The translations under genes and the position numbers were made by a program. From Ailanthus altissimus (Eukaryota > Streptophyta > Magnoliopsida > Sapindales > Simaroubaceae), in assembly GCA_946807835.1 (NCBI GenBank), contig OX327695.1, positions 26,394,501 to 26,458,500 on the forward strand: a stretch of 64,000 bases of DNA, read 5' to 3'. This document shows positions 1 through 13,204 of this stretch, one piece after another. Position 1 is the first letter of the stretch. Each line of letters opens with the position of its first letter. Below the pieces are notes generated by a model. The model worked only from the letters and a program-made list of their open reading frames with translations. It made no database searches and was not told the DNA's origin.

Positions 1-325
1 ATAAGAAGCACATTACAGATCTCTCCTAACAAAGTAGAAATTCGCACTCAACTTGCAAGTGTCTTTGGGTAAACTAGTGCAAAAATACCAGAATAACAGT
101 GACGGGATCCTGTAACACTAAAATTCATTTACAAAAGTCAAGCTAGTCTTTTGAGACTTAAGCTTAGGCATTTGACCAAAGGATCTCACTCTCAGTCAAA
201 AAGTTTAAAAGAGATGGCACACTATTGTAATACAACCATGCAAAGACACCATTAGATCTATGAATTCATTTCTCTTTCATTTTTTTAACCACCACTATGA
301 TTGGTGATTTTCAAAATAAATGTAC

Positions 326-500
326 ACATAATAATTGGCATATTTTTCTCAATCTATGAAAGTAAAACATATAATAATTGGCACATGCAAGAAATATAGC
401 ATCTATTTCTCAATCTACAAAAGTAAAACATATAATAATTGGCACATGCAAGAAATATAGCATCTATTTCTCAATCTACGAAAGTAAAAGCACAATAATT
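326..500. repeat. 61-bp minisatellite inside the RER1 intron
   Basis: A 61-bp unit beginning ACATATAATAATTGGCACAT occurs at 367 and again at 428, nearly identical. A shorter copy (about 41 bp, lacking the central 20 bp) precedes it at 326, and a truncated start (CACAATAATTGGC) follows at about 489. It lies in the presumed intron after RER1 coding exon 1. The small open frame at 378-581 runs through the repeat and is not a gene. Confidence 0.85.
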
Positions 501-1043
501 GGCCGACACACATTGCTTCGGGGTGCTATAGTCACTTCAAGCAACAAAATTAACTTTAATTTGAGTCCAACCCTAGTGTAGTATGAATTAAATTGGTAAG
601 CGCAAAAACCTGAATAAGGGATTTCCTTATTCATAGCACCAAAGATTAATTACATGAACTGACATAATGTGCTATTAGAGTCCATGTGGATAGTGGGGCC
701 AATATTGGGAATTGCACCAGAAATATGAAGCAACTATAGTCACATAGATGGTGAAACCAATTATATGAAGCAAACATCTCAATCTCTCTTAGCACCCAAG
801 AAAGAAGCAATTATATTCACATATAATGAAACCAATTATCTCAAGAAAACGTCTCCCAGTCTCTTTACCAAAAATATAAAAAATTTGAATTTAAATCATA
901 GAACTAAACCAAGTTAACCTCATATTAAGTCCTGTACTAAAGAAAATATAAACAGAGATATTAAGCCCCGTACTCCAGAAAATTGAACAAATTTGATTAA
1001 TTAATATTATCATACAACAGCAAAAGAGAATATAAAGAATTAC

Positions 1044-1381
1044 CAGAACTTGAATTCAGGGAGTCGGCGAATGAAAGGCTTGAATTCATCAGAGCCCTTT
1101 GTAGGCAGTGAAGAATTCAAAGCTTCAAGCTCTGGATCAACACTTGGTGACAGAAACCCAATCAATAGATTCAAGATGTATATCCCAAGACCATAGGAAA
1201 CAACATAAAACCCTTGAACAAAGTACACGTGCAAAACATAGATCAATGCCACTGCCAATGTCGCCAACCACCTCTCCAGTGTACGAGGGGTAGATCTATC
1301 CAAGTAATACTGAAATGTTCTTGAAAAGTCACTCCTCCATTTTGCAAGTGGAATGGCTACATCACTTTCTGCTCCCTCCAT
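1044..1381 (-). CDS. RER1: RER1-family ER retention/retrieval receptor, first coding exon (partial gene)
   Basis: RER1 proteins are small four-span Golgi membrane receptors that return escaped ER membrane proteins to the ER in COPI vesicles. This exon encodes about 112 residues from the ATG at 1381. It has a hydrophilic N-terminus, the family's [16 protein letters not shown] stretch, two hydrophobic segments (about residues 40-58 and 60-80, including [17 protein letters not shown]), and the conserved loop [18 protein letters not shown]. The exon ends inside the Trp codon (TG|G) at a GT donor (1043-1042 on the minus strand). The rest of the family, with two further membrane spans and a C-terminal retrieval motif, is not found between 1 and 1043, so the remaining exons lie beyond the left edge. 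The match to plant RER1 is strong; which paralogue (RER1A/B/C) is not decided. Confidence 0.93.
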
Positions 1382-1387
1382 GATACT

Positions 1388-2110
1388 AAAGAATAAAGAT
1401 TGATGTTTGTTTTTTTCTTTTGTTATGTTAAGCTACATAAACCCAAAATGAGAAATTAAAATTGGCAGTAACAAAATCTAGGGCAAGAAGAAACCTTACT
1501 AATACCACTCTTTTGAATCCTTAATCTAACTGAAATTTGGATTGATTATTGGTATTGATATTGATTTTAAGGGAAGTTCATAACAAACTTGAGATATACA
1601 TCAAATTCAAGCGACAAATATTATTATTGCTAATCAGTAAAATCAATATTATAGAAAAAAAGGACAGACATAGGCTTTCGTTTCATGGTAAACAATTCAT
1701 CCATCTCTTCTTTTTTTTTTTTAAGAAAATTAAATTCTTGAATTTGAATATATTAGGGTTGGATTTGACTTAAATTCTTTAACCTAATCAAAACAAGTCA
1801 ATATATTTTCTCAGTAATCAATCAGATAATTACTCTAAATCACAGAACAACAAATTGAACTACACGTCTGTCTTCAAGGGCAGAATAATATATGCAATGA
1901 ATAAAAAGATGCAGTTCTTGAAATCGAGCAAAATTTTAAACCTAATAGCTAAGTAGGGTTTATTCTTTATAGACAGTAGAAATTTACCAGATGAGTAAGC
2001 TGGGATTTCGACAATAAACCGGAGGACGAAGGAGCAATTACAACTTTATGCCACTAACCAGCAACCTCTAATTTTATTTTAGAAGTTCGAAAGAAATGAA
2101 CTACTGCGGT
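1388..2110 (-). other. RER1 5'UTR intron and leader exon (inferred)
   Basis: Just upstream of the RER1 ATG the minus strand reads CTTTAG|TATC, a good acceptor. About 600 bases further upstream there is CATCTG|GTAAAT (around 1987-1993), a good donor. This suggests a 5'UTR intron of about 1388-1988 and a leader exon of about 1989-2110. The less AT-rich stretch up to about 2230 would then be the promoter. Splicing is inferred from site quality only; no coding potential is seen here. Confidence 0.45.
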
Positions 2111-2302
2111 CGAGGGATCTCTTTATACGGTCAAAGGCCGCGAAGTGGGAGAAACGCGTTTTCGTTTTAGTTAGCCGGGGTTATTGTGTTGTGATTTTAG
2201 GGATTTTTCCGCCTAGGTGATTGATTATCCTCCTAGAAAAACAATGACACGACATCAATTGATTCAAACTTTGACAAAACTAAAATGTAAAAAATAATAT
2301 TT

Positions 2303-2510
2303 TGTTGTGAGGCGGCGAATCAAAGGCGGTTGGGGAGGGGTAAATTAGAGATTTTGAATCTTTTTTGGGTCTATAAATATGTGTATAGTTTTATTTATAA
2401 TTCATTCACTTTTAATATTTTTATAATTCTTATATTATTTTTGATAGATTTCATATTATATGAGTGTTTTTTTAGTTCTTACTTTTATTATTTATAATAC
2501 ATTATTAGCA
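2303..2510 (+). repeat. Copia-1 5' LTR
   Basis: Begins TGTTGTGAGGCGGCGAATC and aligns along its length with 7423-7625. It ends near TTAGCA at 2510, where the alignment fades. Many positions that are C in the 3' copy are T here. The 3' boundary is approximate. Confidence 0.75.
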
Positions 2511-2867
2511 TAATTTTTAAGTAAATTCAGTTATTAAATTCTTAATTTATTTTATTTTATATTTCTTTAATTTTACATATTTTATTTATATTGTGTTTAT
2601 ATTATTATATAGTATAATCCTTATGAGTATGTATTGTAATTACTATTTATTTAAATTTTTTACATCAAAAAATAAGGATAATATTATATATCAGTTATCT
2701 TATATTTATATTATGTTTATTCTTTTTAAAGTTGAATATTCTATATGGAACCTAAAACTTGCATAACAAAATTAATGAATTAGAATTTGTAATTCTAATA
2801 ATTAATCTCATTAATTTAGAATATGAAGTTTTATATCATAATTTTTAAATTTATTATTTATTCATAT

Positions 2868-3055
2868 GAAAGGTTACGCCTCTTTATTATTATCATCTTA
2901 TGAAAGGTGATGCATTTTTATTATTATTATTTTAAAAGTCATACCTCTTTATTGTTATTAATAAATAGAAAACTATGCATTCTCAATACTATTGATATAT
3001 GAAAGACTCTACCTTTTAATTATGATTATTTTATGTATATGGAAGGCAGTGCCTC
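2868..3055 (+). repeat. Leader minisatellite in Copia-1
   Basis: About five diverged tandem units of roughly 35 bp. Each has the pattern ATGAAAGG, then a TACGCCT-like core, then a run of TTATTATTATT (starts near 2868, 2898, 2934, 2997 and 3039). It lies between the 5' LTR and the first recognisable coding remnant, where gag or leader sequence is expected. Confidence 0.55.
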
Positions 3056-3739
3056 CTAAAAGTTCTTTTTATATTTATGTTTTACGTTATATATTTGTTG
3101 AATAATATTTATATTTTTTCATACTAAATTTAATTTTCTTTTTTATATTTAAAGCCTCGGAAAATATTTTTTATAAGTTTACAAATCCCTGCATTTGACA
3201 CCTCTAAATAATTACCTATCATAGGAACCAGATGCTAAAATACACCTTCAAACTAATGGTTTAAAAAATGATTGAAAAATAAAAATAACGCGTCCTTGTA
3301 GAATATGTCGAAAACTATGATTTTCATTTGTTATCATCTACGTATGAAATTGAAAGCTCAATATCTGAGGACCTGTAGATCTTATATGAAAATTTAGTAG
3401 AAAGATATGATGTGTTCCTCCCAAGAGCAAGATATGAGTAGAAGTATTATGAAAATACTTGTTATTAATATAGTGCATTATAAGGCATCTACCAAGGTAA
3501 AGGGATAAAATATAAAGACAAAATCTTATTGATGACCTGAGATCTTGAAGATGTTACTTATATAGATGTCTTTAATCTCTTTAGAGAAAAAGAAGAGAAC
3601 ATATATTATCAAGTTTTAATTAATATTTTTATGTTACGTCTTTTTATATGAAATATAATATTTTGTAATGTATTATCTTGATGTCTAAATGAACTTTTAT
3701 TTAATATGAGGAATGGCTTTTAATGATTAATTGTCCACA

Positions 3740-4720
3740 TTGAAAAGGAAAATTAGGGATGCATGTTTAGCTACTAGTGTAACTACGCACACTATTCTTC
3801 GAGATAAGAAATATTTCTCAAAACTAATAATGATTTAAGAAAAATTTAATATTATAACAAGTCCTGCAGATCTGATTGAAGGCTCCATAAAAGCAATAAT
3901 ATTGTTAGTAAGTGGAACAAAGTTATATATAAATGAAACTTTATATTCAAGCAGATCTAAAAGAAATCTGCTTAGTTTTAAAGATATCTACCGAAATGGA
4001 TATCATATTGAAACCTTAAGTGAAAATGATGTAGAATATCTTTATATTACTTCTAATGTCTCAAACAAGAAATATATACTTTAAAGCTTTCTGCATTATC
4101 ATCTAGTTTGCTTATACAATTATAAATTCAATTGAGAGTTACGCAGTAATGAACTAGAAATATAGTGATCCAAAAATATTTATACTATAGCATGATTGAC
4201 TTGGTCATCTAAGATCAACAATGATGCGTAAAAATTGTCAAAAATTCTCACGGGCACCTATTAAAGAACTTAAAGATTTTGTTGCATAATGAGAATATTT
4301 GTACCGTTTGCTTACAAGGCAAACTTGTAATTAGACCATCTATTTCTAAGATTGTTCTAAAATCTCCATTATTTTTATAAATGATCCAATGAGATATATG
4401 CGGACCAATTCATCAACCAAGTGAACCTTTTCACTATTTTATGGTTTTAATTGATGCATCTGCATGGTGGTCACATATTTGTTTACGATCTACACGAAAT
4501 GTTATATTCACTAGATTACTATTACAAATTATTAAATTAAGGGCACAATTTTCAGAATACCCTATTAAGACCATACGTTTAGATAATGTTAATGAGTTTA
4601 CATCTAAAATATTTGATAACTATTGTACATTAGTTGGAATAGATATAGATCATCTTATGCCATATGTTCACACACAAAATTGTTTAATAGAATCTTCAAA
4701 TTAAACGACTCTATGTTATT
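3740..4720 (+). pseudogene. Copia-1 protease-end/gag-pre-integrase/integrase remnant
   Basis: Translation across several frames shows a decayed copia polyprotein. At 3902-4084 there is a gag-pre-integrase-like region with RSKRNLLSFKDIYRNGYHIE. At about 4190-4230 there is a broken HD-LGHLRSTMMR motif, the normal HxRLGHP zinc-binding start. At 4441-4704 there is an integrase core fragment with VLIDASAWWSH and IKTIRLDN, the second carrying the catalytic Asp context. The motif usually written HTQNG-E appears near its end as HTQNCLIES. Stops at about 4082 and 4702 and frame changes separate the pieces. No functional integrase is possible. Confidence 0.8.
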
Positions 4721-5278
4721 ACCCGTACTTTATTGGTGTGTACACAATTACCAATTTTTGCATAGGGTCACGCTATTTTGCATGTTGCAGCATTAATTCA
4801 TTTTAGGCCACTGCATATCTTCAATATTCTCTATTACAAGTTGTACTTGTCATCAACCTGATGTATCCCATTTGCGTATATTTTATTGTGTTGTGTATGT
4901 ACTTATAGCACCCTCACAACGCACTAAAATAGGACCTCAATATCGCTTGGGGATTTATATTGATTTTAACTCACCGTCAATTATAAGGTATCTTGAACCC
5001 CTGATGAGTGATTTATTTACAGTACGATTTACAGATTGTCATTTTAATGAAACAATATTCCCATCATTAGGGGAAAAAAAATTTCCTCCTGAAGTCAAGC
5101 ATGAACTTTCTTGAAAAATGACCACTTTATCTCATTTGGATCCTCGCACAAATCAATGTAAAAATGAGGTACACGGATTGTTCATCTTCAAAGAATTGCA
5201 AATAAATTACCTAATGCATTTACAAATGCATCAAAAATAACTAAGTCATATATACCAGCTGCCAATACACTAGCCCGG

Positions 5279-7100
5279 GTGATTGTTCATGCAGAACAAT
5301 CTAATCAAAGAGCGGCAAATGAATCTTTTGTTGCACGTCAGAAGCGAGGCAAACCACTTGATTCAAAAAATATTGTTCCACAGAAGAAGAAAGTGAAAAA
5401 TCAGGATCTTGTTGAAAATGATGCTCGAGCTAATAAACCCACATTCTTTAAATCATTAGTATTATATAATTTAATAGTCTCTAAAGATACACAAGTCCCT
5501 GAAGAGACATTAGCCTCAAAAGAGGGACAAGAATTGAAAAATGAAGAAAAAAAAGTACAAATTATACTTACACAAAAGAAATGTGAAAATATGATGAAAT
5601 AATTGTCAACAATATATTTTTATTTGTAGTAGCTACTGAAATTATGAATGATGATTTTAAGCCACAAACTGTTAATGAATGCAAAGAAATACATGATTAG
5701 CTTCAATGGAAAGAAGCAATTCAAGTAGAGTTAATGATATCAAACTCGTAGGAAATAAATGGTTTTTGTACGAAAACAACGAAATCATCAAATATAAAGC
5801 AAGATTCGCTGCTCAAGATTTCTTGTAGAGACCTGGTATTAATTTTGATGAAACTTATTCCCCCGTAATGAACACAATTACATTTTAATTTTTGATAAAC
5901 TAGTGACCGCTTACTTGTATGGGAGACTTAACACAGATATTTACATGAAAATTTCTGAAAGATTTAACATGCTTGAAGCATGTAATCGTAATTTGTCTTT
6001 AATCAAGTTACAAATATCTTTATATAAATTGATGTGGTATAACTTTTTAAGTGAGAACTTGATTAAAAAAAAGGATATATTAATTATCTAATATGTCCAT
6101 GTGTATTTATAAAAAAAGACAGAATATGGGTTTTCCATTATAGATGACATGAATCTGATTAAGACACCTGAAGAGTTCTTGAAGACCGCAGAATACTTAA
6201 AAAAAGACTTTGAAATGAAAGATTTGAAGAAGACCAAATATTATCTCGGCCTGCAAATCGAGCACAAATCAAACGGAATCTTTATTCATCAATATACGTA
6301 TACTGAAAATATTTTAAGAAGATTTACTATGGATAAAGCATATCTCTTAAGTTCCACTATAGTTGTTCGGTCTCTCGACCCCAAAAAAAATTTATTTCGT
6401 CCCAAGGAAGATAATGAGACAATATTTGGTCCAGAAGCACCATATCTTAATGCAATTGGTGCATTATTATATATAACCCAATGCATCAGACCTGATATAG
6501 CTTTTATAGTAAACTTATTTGCAAAAATTAATTTTGCTCCAACTCAGCGTCATTGGAATGAGGTCAAACATATATTTCGTTACTTTCATGGCATAATAGA
6601 TTTATGACTATTTTATTCTAATAAACTTAAAGAAAATTTAGGTCTAGTTGGTTATACATATGTTGAGTACTTATCTGATCCCCATAAAATCTGCTTGCAA
6701 ATGGGGTATATTTTTACTTACAATAATATAGCAATCTCATGGCGATTCACAAAGCAAACTTTTGTTGCCACCTCCTCATATCACTTTGAGATTTTAGCAC
6801 TACATGAAGCAACCAGGGAATCATATGGTTGCGATATATCATTCTTCATATTCAGAGTACATGCAGTCAACCTTCTACAACAAATATTTTAACTATAATA
6901 TTTGAAGACAATGTTGCCTGTATTACTTAAGTTAGAGGCAAATACATCAAATGAGATAGAACTAAACATATATCTAAATTTCTTTTACACTCGTGAGCTG
7001 CAACAAAGTAAGATGATTGATATTAAACAAATATGCTCCATAGATAGTTTTATAGATTTATTCACTAAATCTCTGCCTACGTCAACTTTTTGAGAAATTA
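5279..7100 (+). pseudogene. Copia-1 reverse transcriptase/RNase H remnant
   Basis: The open stretch at 5279-5602 is the charged linker between integrase and reverse transcriptase. The span 5700-6130 holds RT fragments with frameshifts, including the YVDD position, which has become IIDD (about 6138-6150). The 6149-6607 stretch carries LKKTKYYLGLQIEH and the PDIAFIVNLFAK block typical of the copia RT/RNase H connection. At 6695-6892 and 6902-7093 lie RNase H pieces and the C-terminal DLFTKSLPTSTF motif. Several in-frame stops and frame changes make it a dead copy. Antisense frames here (for example 6289-6486) are shadows. Confidence 0.82.
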
Positions 7101-7410
7101 ATTTACAAAGTTAGTATGCACCAGTTCAACAAATTGTCAAATTAATAAATGCTACTCTGAAAGAAGAGCATTTAATCAAGAAGAGTACATTCTTCTAGAA
7201 GAAGAATCACATCAATTGCAAACGTGCACTGTACTCTTTCTTTCTTCGACCAATTTTATCCCACTAGGTTTTACTGACAAGGTTTTTATTGAGACAGTTT
7301 TAAAACACGTTCACTATCATTATACATTATAGAGTTGTATTTAGTTTTACTTAATTTTTGTCCCACTTGACTTTTTTTAGTAAATGTAAAATACAACTAA
7401 AGTTGTGGAA

Positions 7411-7422
7411 TTCAAAGGGGAG
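7411..7422 (+). other. Polypurine tract of Copia-1
   Basis: TTCAAAGGGGAG immediately upstream of the 3' LTR. This is the position and composition expected for the plus-strand primer of an LTR retrotransposon. Confidence 0.7.
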
Positions 7423-7625
7423 TGTTGTGAGGCGCAAATCAAAGGCGGTGGAGGGAGGGGTAAATTAGTAAATTCTATCACCTTTTTCGCCTATAAATAT
7501 ATGTACATCCCCATTTGTAATTCATTCATTTCCAATACTTCCATAATTCTTATAATACATTTTAGAGGTTTCATAATATCTAAGTTTTCTTTACTTCCTG
7601 CTTTTATTGTTCATAACATGTTCCA
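7423..7625 (+). repeat. Copia-1 3' LTR
   Basis: Starts TGTTGTGAGGCGCAAATC directly after the polypurine tract and ends about TGTTCCA. A TATA-like CTATAAATATATG lies about 70 bases in. It keeps more C residues than the 5' copy. Confidence 0.75.
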
Positions 7626-9729
7626 TTTTGGTATTACTTGATTAATATAGGAGAATTTCTACATTATTAATAAAAATATAAAAAAATTGAGATAATTTTA
7701 ATTATTTTATAAATTAGAAAATTTTTTAAATTTCATTTAAAAAAAACTATATTTAGCAAACATCCACTAAATTTTACTTAACAACTAATGCTTTTATTTA
7801 GAGTCAAAATTTATTTTTTGAAGGGTAATACTAAATTTATCAAATTATGTTATATATTTTGAATTATATATGAAGTGTTAAATAACCATTAGATGAAAAA
7901 AGTAGTGTAATAAATTATTTTATAAATTATAAAAATTACTTAATAATTACTTAACATCTTATTTAAAATTTAAAATATATAGCATTGTTATTTTTTGAAA
8001 CTAGACAAACCTCTTGCAAAGTTGCCACAAATAATTGCTCTACATGATGACACCAAACCCATTTAGTTGGGTTGATCATATGCTCACTTCAATGTCAAAA
8101 ATCAAAATGAATATATGAATTTCCCTTCAAATTGGGATTGAAATTAGTAGTTTCTATAATCACCATTCACCTCCTTTATTAAGTAAAAGTAAGAGGCTGA
8201 AACATGGCCCAAAAATAAGCAAGACTCTCAATTCTTAGTGTTGGAGAAGGCATCATCACTTAGTCTTAGAAACGACAAAAATAAAACTCATAAAAATACA
8301 TTAGCAATAGTGAGTAGTCTGTGTAGTCACATCCTTCAAAGGCACTTGCATAATCTCATTCTTTGAAAGATATTGAACACAAAGATGACAACAATTTGGG
8401 AGGTTATCCATAAACTAATTTTATTCATAAGAAATGGTTAATTCAATTCGAAATTAAACCAATTGCTTTTTTAATATATATTTTTTAGTTATTGAAACAT
8501 TACGTCACTTTAGTTTTATTGAATAAGTTTAGATTTTGTTTTTAGATACGGTATTTTTCCTAATAAAATAGCCATTTAATCTAAAATTACACTAAATTAG
8601 ATTTAAAATTATTATTGATAAGTAATACTATATGAAATTGAATTTCATTAAACGCTTATAAGTATATTTTTACAATGTATATTGAATATTGTTAGACCCT
8701 ACCAACCTTTTAAGTTACAAGAAAAAAATCATTTTATCATTAGAGTGTGGTTGGTGTGCGTCTTATAAGCATATATTTAAAGACTTAAGATATCAAAATT
8801 ACTTTTTTTTTTTTAATATTGATATTTCATCAGATATTTACGATACATTTATACATTAATTAAAATCATCCATTACTTAATAAATATACAAATTTGAAGT
8901 TACACTTTCATAATAAGAGAAATTAAAATCCTAACAAAAATATAAAAATATTTACGTTACTTTAAATTTTTATTAAATCTCAAACTCTTAAACCAAAATC
9001 ATATAATGCACAAGCTTTGCCATTTAGGCATAATAATTGGGTGCAGATATGGAATTACTTTTGCAATATAGAAAGATGGTACAAGTTATTTTTTTTAATT
9101 ATATTTACACACAATTTTTTTGTCTATTGCAAGAGAGAAGAATCGAACTCTAACCTAATGATAGAGGTGTACTTTAGGATATAGATGGTAAAATAAATTA
9201 CGACACGATTATTGAATAAGAATTCAACATGTTTTAAATAAATATGAAAATTGACACAATTAATAAATAATTTAAATTCATATTACATGTTTATTAATTG
9301 TGTTAAATATGTATTTAAATTCTATAATTCGTCGATTCGTTTAAAATACGTTATTGTTTAATTTACTATTTGGTTACTGTATATTTTTACATTCAATAGA
9401 GTTATTATTGACTAAAACGTATTTAATTGTGACTTAATTATATTTAAACAAATATTTATTGTTATTTAAATAGATTTAATCCTATTAAACAAATCAAATT
9501 TTGTGTTATTATTCATTTAAAAGAATATAATTATAAATGAATCAAATGGTGTATAATCGTGTAAATAAATAGAATTTGATCCATTTATTTAAATATGTCT
9601 AATTGTGTAATTCGTTTATTAAACGAATCAATTTTGTATTTGAGAGTCTGATTCGTTTAATAAATAAATCCTAAACGAATGTGATAAAAATTTATTTATT
9701 CTCTATATTAACAATATATTAATATAATT
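7626..9729. other. AT-rich intergenic spacer
   Basis: No convincing gene or RNA is seen. The 9190-9690 part contains recurring motifs such as CGACACGATTATT, AATTGACACAATTAATAA and ATTCGTTTAA. It looks like a heavily AT-decayed copy of a dispersed plant repeat, but the family could not be assigned. Confidence 0.4.
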
Positions 9730-11766
9730 TATTAGGATTTGTACTTATATGTCATCCTAATTTTGTATGAATATTATATTTTCATACTTATACAATAAAT
9801 AAATATTTCACTAAATTGTTAATTATTTTTATTAGGTAAGATGCTTGTAACATTCAGACATTATATTGATCTGAAAGAGTTCAGATAAGGTATAAAAAGT
9901 TAAAACTTTATTTGAAATGGGACAAAGACATGAGAATATACTAACAATGACATAGTTACAAATAGTTGCAAGAGTTGTTAGGAAATGTTATTGTGTAAGT
10001 ATGTTCTCAAATTATTTGTTCCTGATCTATTTTCACCGATGCAAGGTTTGTCGAATGGAACTAATTAATATATATCAGTGTATATTTATATTTGGATTGT
10101 CCAGATGGTTAATCTTAGCAGATCATAAGCTTAGTTGAAACTCGTATAGATATACAAGTATTCAGTGAGGACTGGGTAGTAAACAAGACTCAATAAAGAC
10201 CTCTAATAGATATTTTATAAATCTGTCAGTTGAGGGTCTTCTCGAGTTGAGTAGTATTCGTGGTCCCTTGACTTGAGCACCACGGTGGGCTTGTGAGTGA
10301 TCCACCATATTTAGGTTACACACATGTCAGAGACTTTTCATGGTTTGACCGCTGCGTGTCGCTGGATATGGTCCGATGCTTATAAAGTCCGGTGATTGTA
10401 TATGTATAATCCGTCAGTTCATATGGGTGAGTTAAATATCCAGATGCTCTGAGATTATATTCCATGAAGTCTTATGGTCATAAGCATTAATTCGAAAAAT
10501 AGTTTCCCATAGTATAAACAATATTGCAAAACAATTTGTGAATATTATTTATTGGAATACTAATCAAGAAGATAAGTTTATGGTTGAGCATTAGGGAATT
10601 TGACGATGTTGATCTATGTCTCTACTCTTTTAGTATATTAATGACGAAGGGATTATACGAATATGGATTAACCTCAACTTATATGATTTAACTCGCTATT
10701 TTATATTATTCATAACGTGGGGAGCATCGACTATAGACTTGGTTATAAAATTACAGAAATGTTCCATAAGACAAAATGGGTGTAAGCCTAGGAAGTCTCA
10801 CTATATAAAGTGTACGCGTTAAGTATGTGGGTAGCGCACCGGATCAAATTATTCGTTTTGAAATTTTTTTAAAAAATATAAATTTATTTTAGAGTCTCTC
10901 ATAAAGTAATTAAGATTAAGTGTTAAATTTAAGATTATGTCAAATAAGACTTACACTTTTATTTATCTAATGTATATCTCAATTATGTCAATAATTTATA
11001 TGAGTACTAATTTGAGCATTGATAAATAAAATTATTAAAATAATAATAATTTTTTAATAAAAAAATAATTCAGTGTTCAAATTGAAATGAATTTAATTTA
11101 TTATTTTATTATTATTAAAGTGATTGTCAAATATTATATTTTAATTAGATGAATTTATATTAAATGTAAACTGTTGCAAAAGTATTGGTTAAATGCAAAT
11201 GGAAAAAATCAAATTTAATTTAATTCAATTTGTAAAACAAGAGGTGAAAATAGTTTTGTCACCAATTATTTAATGATTTATCCATCAAATAAAATTAATA
11301 CTCAACAAAAGTTTAAAGTTATTGCTGGTCATTATAAATTCTTGTTAAACTTCACTAAGTGACAAATATTTTTTTTTATAATCAGTTAATATTGGTGGCA
11401 ACTATTTTTTTATAAGTTGATCGAGTGAATTCATTTTGAATTTAAAATAGTGGGTGAACTTAATTTAACAGTAAATGACTTTGTAATTGTGTTAAGTATC
11501 AACACTAAATTCAATACGAGAGATAAAAATATAAAAAATAAGTATTGCTTCAATATTTATTCGAAGTAGAAAAGTTGTTAGTTTAATTTAAAAAAATCTA
11601 TTAAATTTTTAATTAAATTTGTATAAAGTATATTTCGAATGTGAATTTTTTAATTTTATTAATATAATAAAATTATTTTAATGTGTATTAATTTTATTAT
11701 ATTATATATGTGATTATTAAATTATTTAAAATACATACGTTCCGGCAGCACAATGCACACACAACA
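9730..11766 (+). mobile_element. Solo LTR-like element, about 2.0 kb (copy A of a family shared with 20521-22757)
   Basis: This stretch is the reverse complement of 20521-22757 over nearly its whole length. Shared landmarks are GGATTTGTACTTATATGTCATCC (start), GTAAGATGCTTGTAAC, CCAGATGGTTAATCTTAGCA, ACTCGTATAGATATACAAG, GTGAGTGATCCACCAT, GAAGTCTTATGGTCATAAGC, AGTCTCACTATATAAAGTGTAC and CACACAACA (end). The start has TA in place of the canonical TG, the end keeps ACAACA, and no matching target-site duplication remains, so this is the older copy. There is no coding capacity. Confidence 0.72.
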
Positions 11767-13190
11767 CCCAACAAAATTAACACTCCTATGAATATAATTT
11801 ATTTATATGAATTACCACTCCTATCTTAAAGTGCTTAACCAATTCTGCTATCACCTTAAATAAAAAAATGATACAAGATATTAAATGGGTGATTCTCAAA
11901 TTTCTCTGAAAATAAAAAAGAAAACAGAATCACCAACATGTCTCGTAATTGGTTGTAGGCCAAAATGAATTTATCTTTTTATCTCCACTTGGGATTATAG
12001 TGGCTATTCGAAAAGCAAGTTGAATGAAAACCCAATCTCATTGCTGTGAGTGGAAGCTAACCGGATGATGTTAGAGGCAATAATGTTAAAAGAAAAAAAA
12101 AAGTGCTAAAGTTTATCTTTTTCATGTGCACTTTATATTTTAATTAACGTAATATTTAATATATTGATTATTAATTAATATTATATAATTATTATATTAA
12201 TATGAAAATTTAACTATAATTTAATACATAATAATTTTTTATTAGTGACACATTAATTAAAAATATTACTATTTTAAATTAGTTCTTTAGAATTTTATCA
12301 TTTTTTCTTAAATTTTGAAAATTAAAAAGAAATGTTGATTATTGTTGTTTCTTTGCTTTTTTTACTTTAATGTTTGCAAATTAAAATAGAGAATATTGAT
12401 ATTGTTTTTTTTAAGAATAAAAAATGGTAAAGAAGTTGTTAAAAGCAAAAATAACGAAAGCATATTATTATTAAAAGAAGAATCGTATCATTTTAATGAA
12501 CTTATGATTATGAAATGTTTGAATGATTTTATATTTTCTATTTTTTTTAAAAATAAAATGATATCTGGCGTTATTTAAAACATTAATAACTTTAATTGGT
12601 AACTTCATTTCTTTTAAAGTAGACAACGAGTTTCTATTATAGACTATGCACCTTCAACTTTGACTAAGTTTCAGAATAATGTATATATTATAAGTATATA
12701 TTTTTTTTAATTAAGGTGTATTATTTTTTCATTGTGGATATATGAATTCGAGTGTGAGCAAATATATAAATAATGTTTTTAATTTGAGATTAGAGATTTG
12801 AGTCTTGACTAAGATCAAAATAATATTACAAAGATTTGAGCTCTATTTTAGTATGATCGTAGTTTAACAGTGAATCAGTAAAAGATAAATTCTCTAATGT
12901 TAATATTACAAATGTTAATATTTTATGAGATGCAAAAATTAGAGATGTTTAATATAATAAAATTAAAAATCTACCCGACCTTTTGAATAAACACACAGTT
13001 CGAACTTGTAACTACACTCATCATAATTCCACCATTACTATTGATAAAGATAATAAGATAATTTGAAATGGTGGTTTTATTAAGAAATTCTTAATTACTA
13101 ATACATAAAGGAATTTGAAAAATAATTGACCCAACATTGAATGTATATATTATTATGCAGCTCTCATCATATTCTTAAACACAGATTTAT
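11767..13190. other. AT-rich spacer, no gene seen
   Basis: Very AT-rich sequence with poly-T/A runs. The 60-codon frame at 12396-12578 has low-complexity Lys/Ile/Phe composition and no recognisable similarity; I treat it as chance. Confidence 0.4.
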
Positions 13191-13204
13191 TATATTGCCA
13201 ATAT

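Larger units (their letters stand above)
2303..7625 (+). mobile_element. Degenerate Ty1/copia LTR retrotransposon (Copia-1)
   Basis: Two related direct repeats of about 205 bp (2303-2510 and 7423-7625), both beginning TGTTGTGAGGCG, bracket remnants of a copia pol in copia order: gag-pre-integrase/integrase, then reverse transcriptase, then RNase H. A polypurine tract (TTCAAAGGGGAG) sits directly before the 3' LTR at 7411-7422. The reading frame is broken by many stops and frameshifts, and the two LTRs are strongly diverged, so the insertion is old and cannot encode active proteins. No convincing tRNA-primer site or target-site duplication was found. It lies between the RER1 promoter and a long AT-rich spacer. 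Confidence 0.85.

Noticed and set aside
1..1043. Second coding exon of RER1 within the window
   Set aside because: No minus-strand stretch encodes the expected following membrane spans; it must lie outside the left edge.
13001..13060. Possible tRNA T-arm (GTTCGAAC)
   Set aside because: No matching acceptor, D-arm or anticodon arms could be placed around it.
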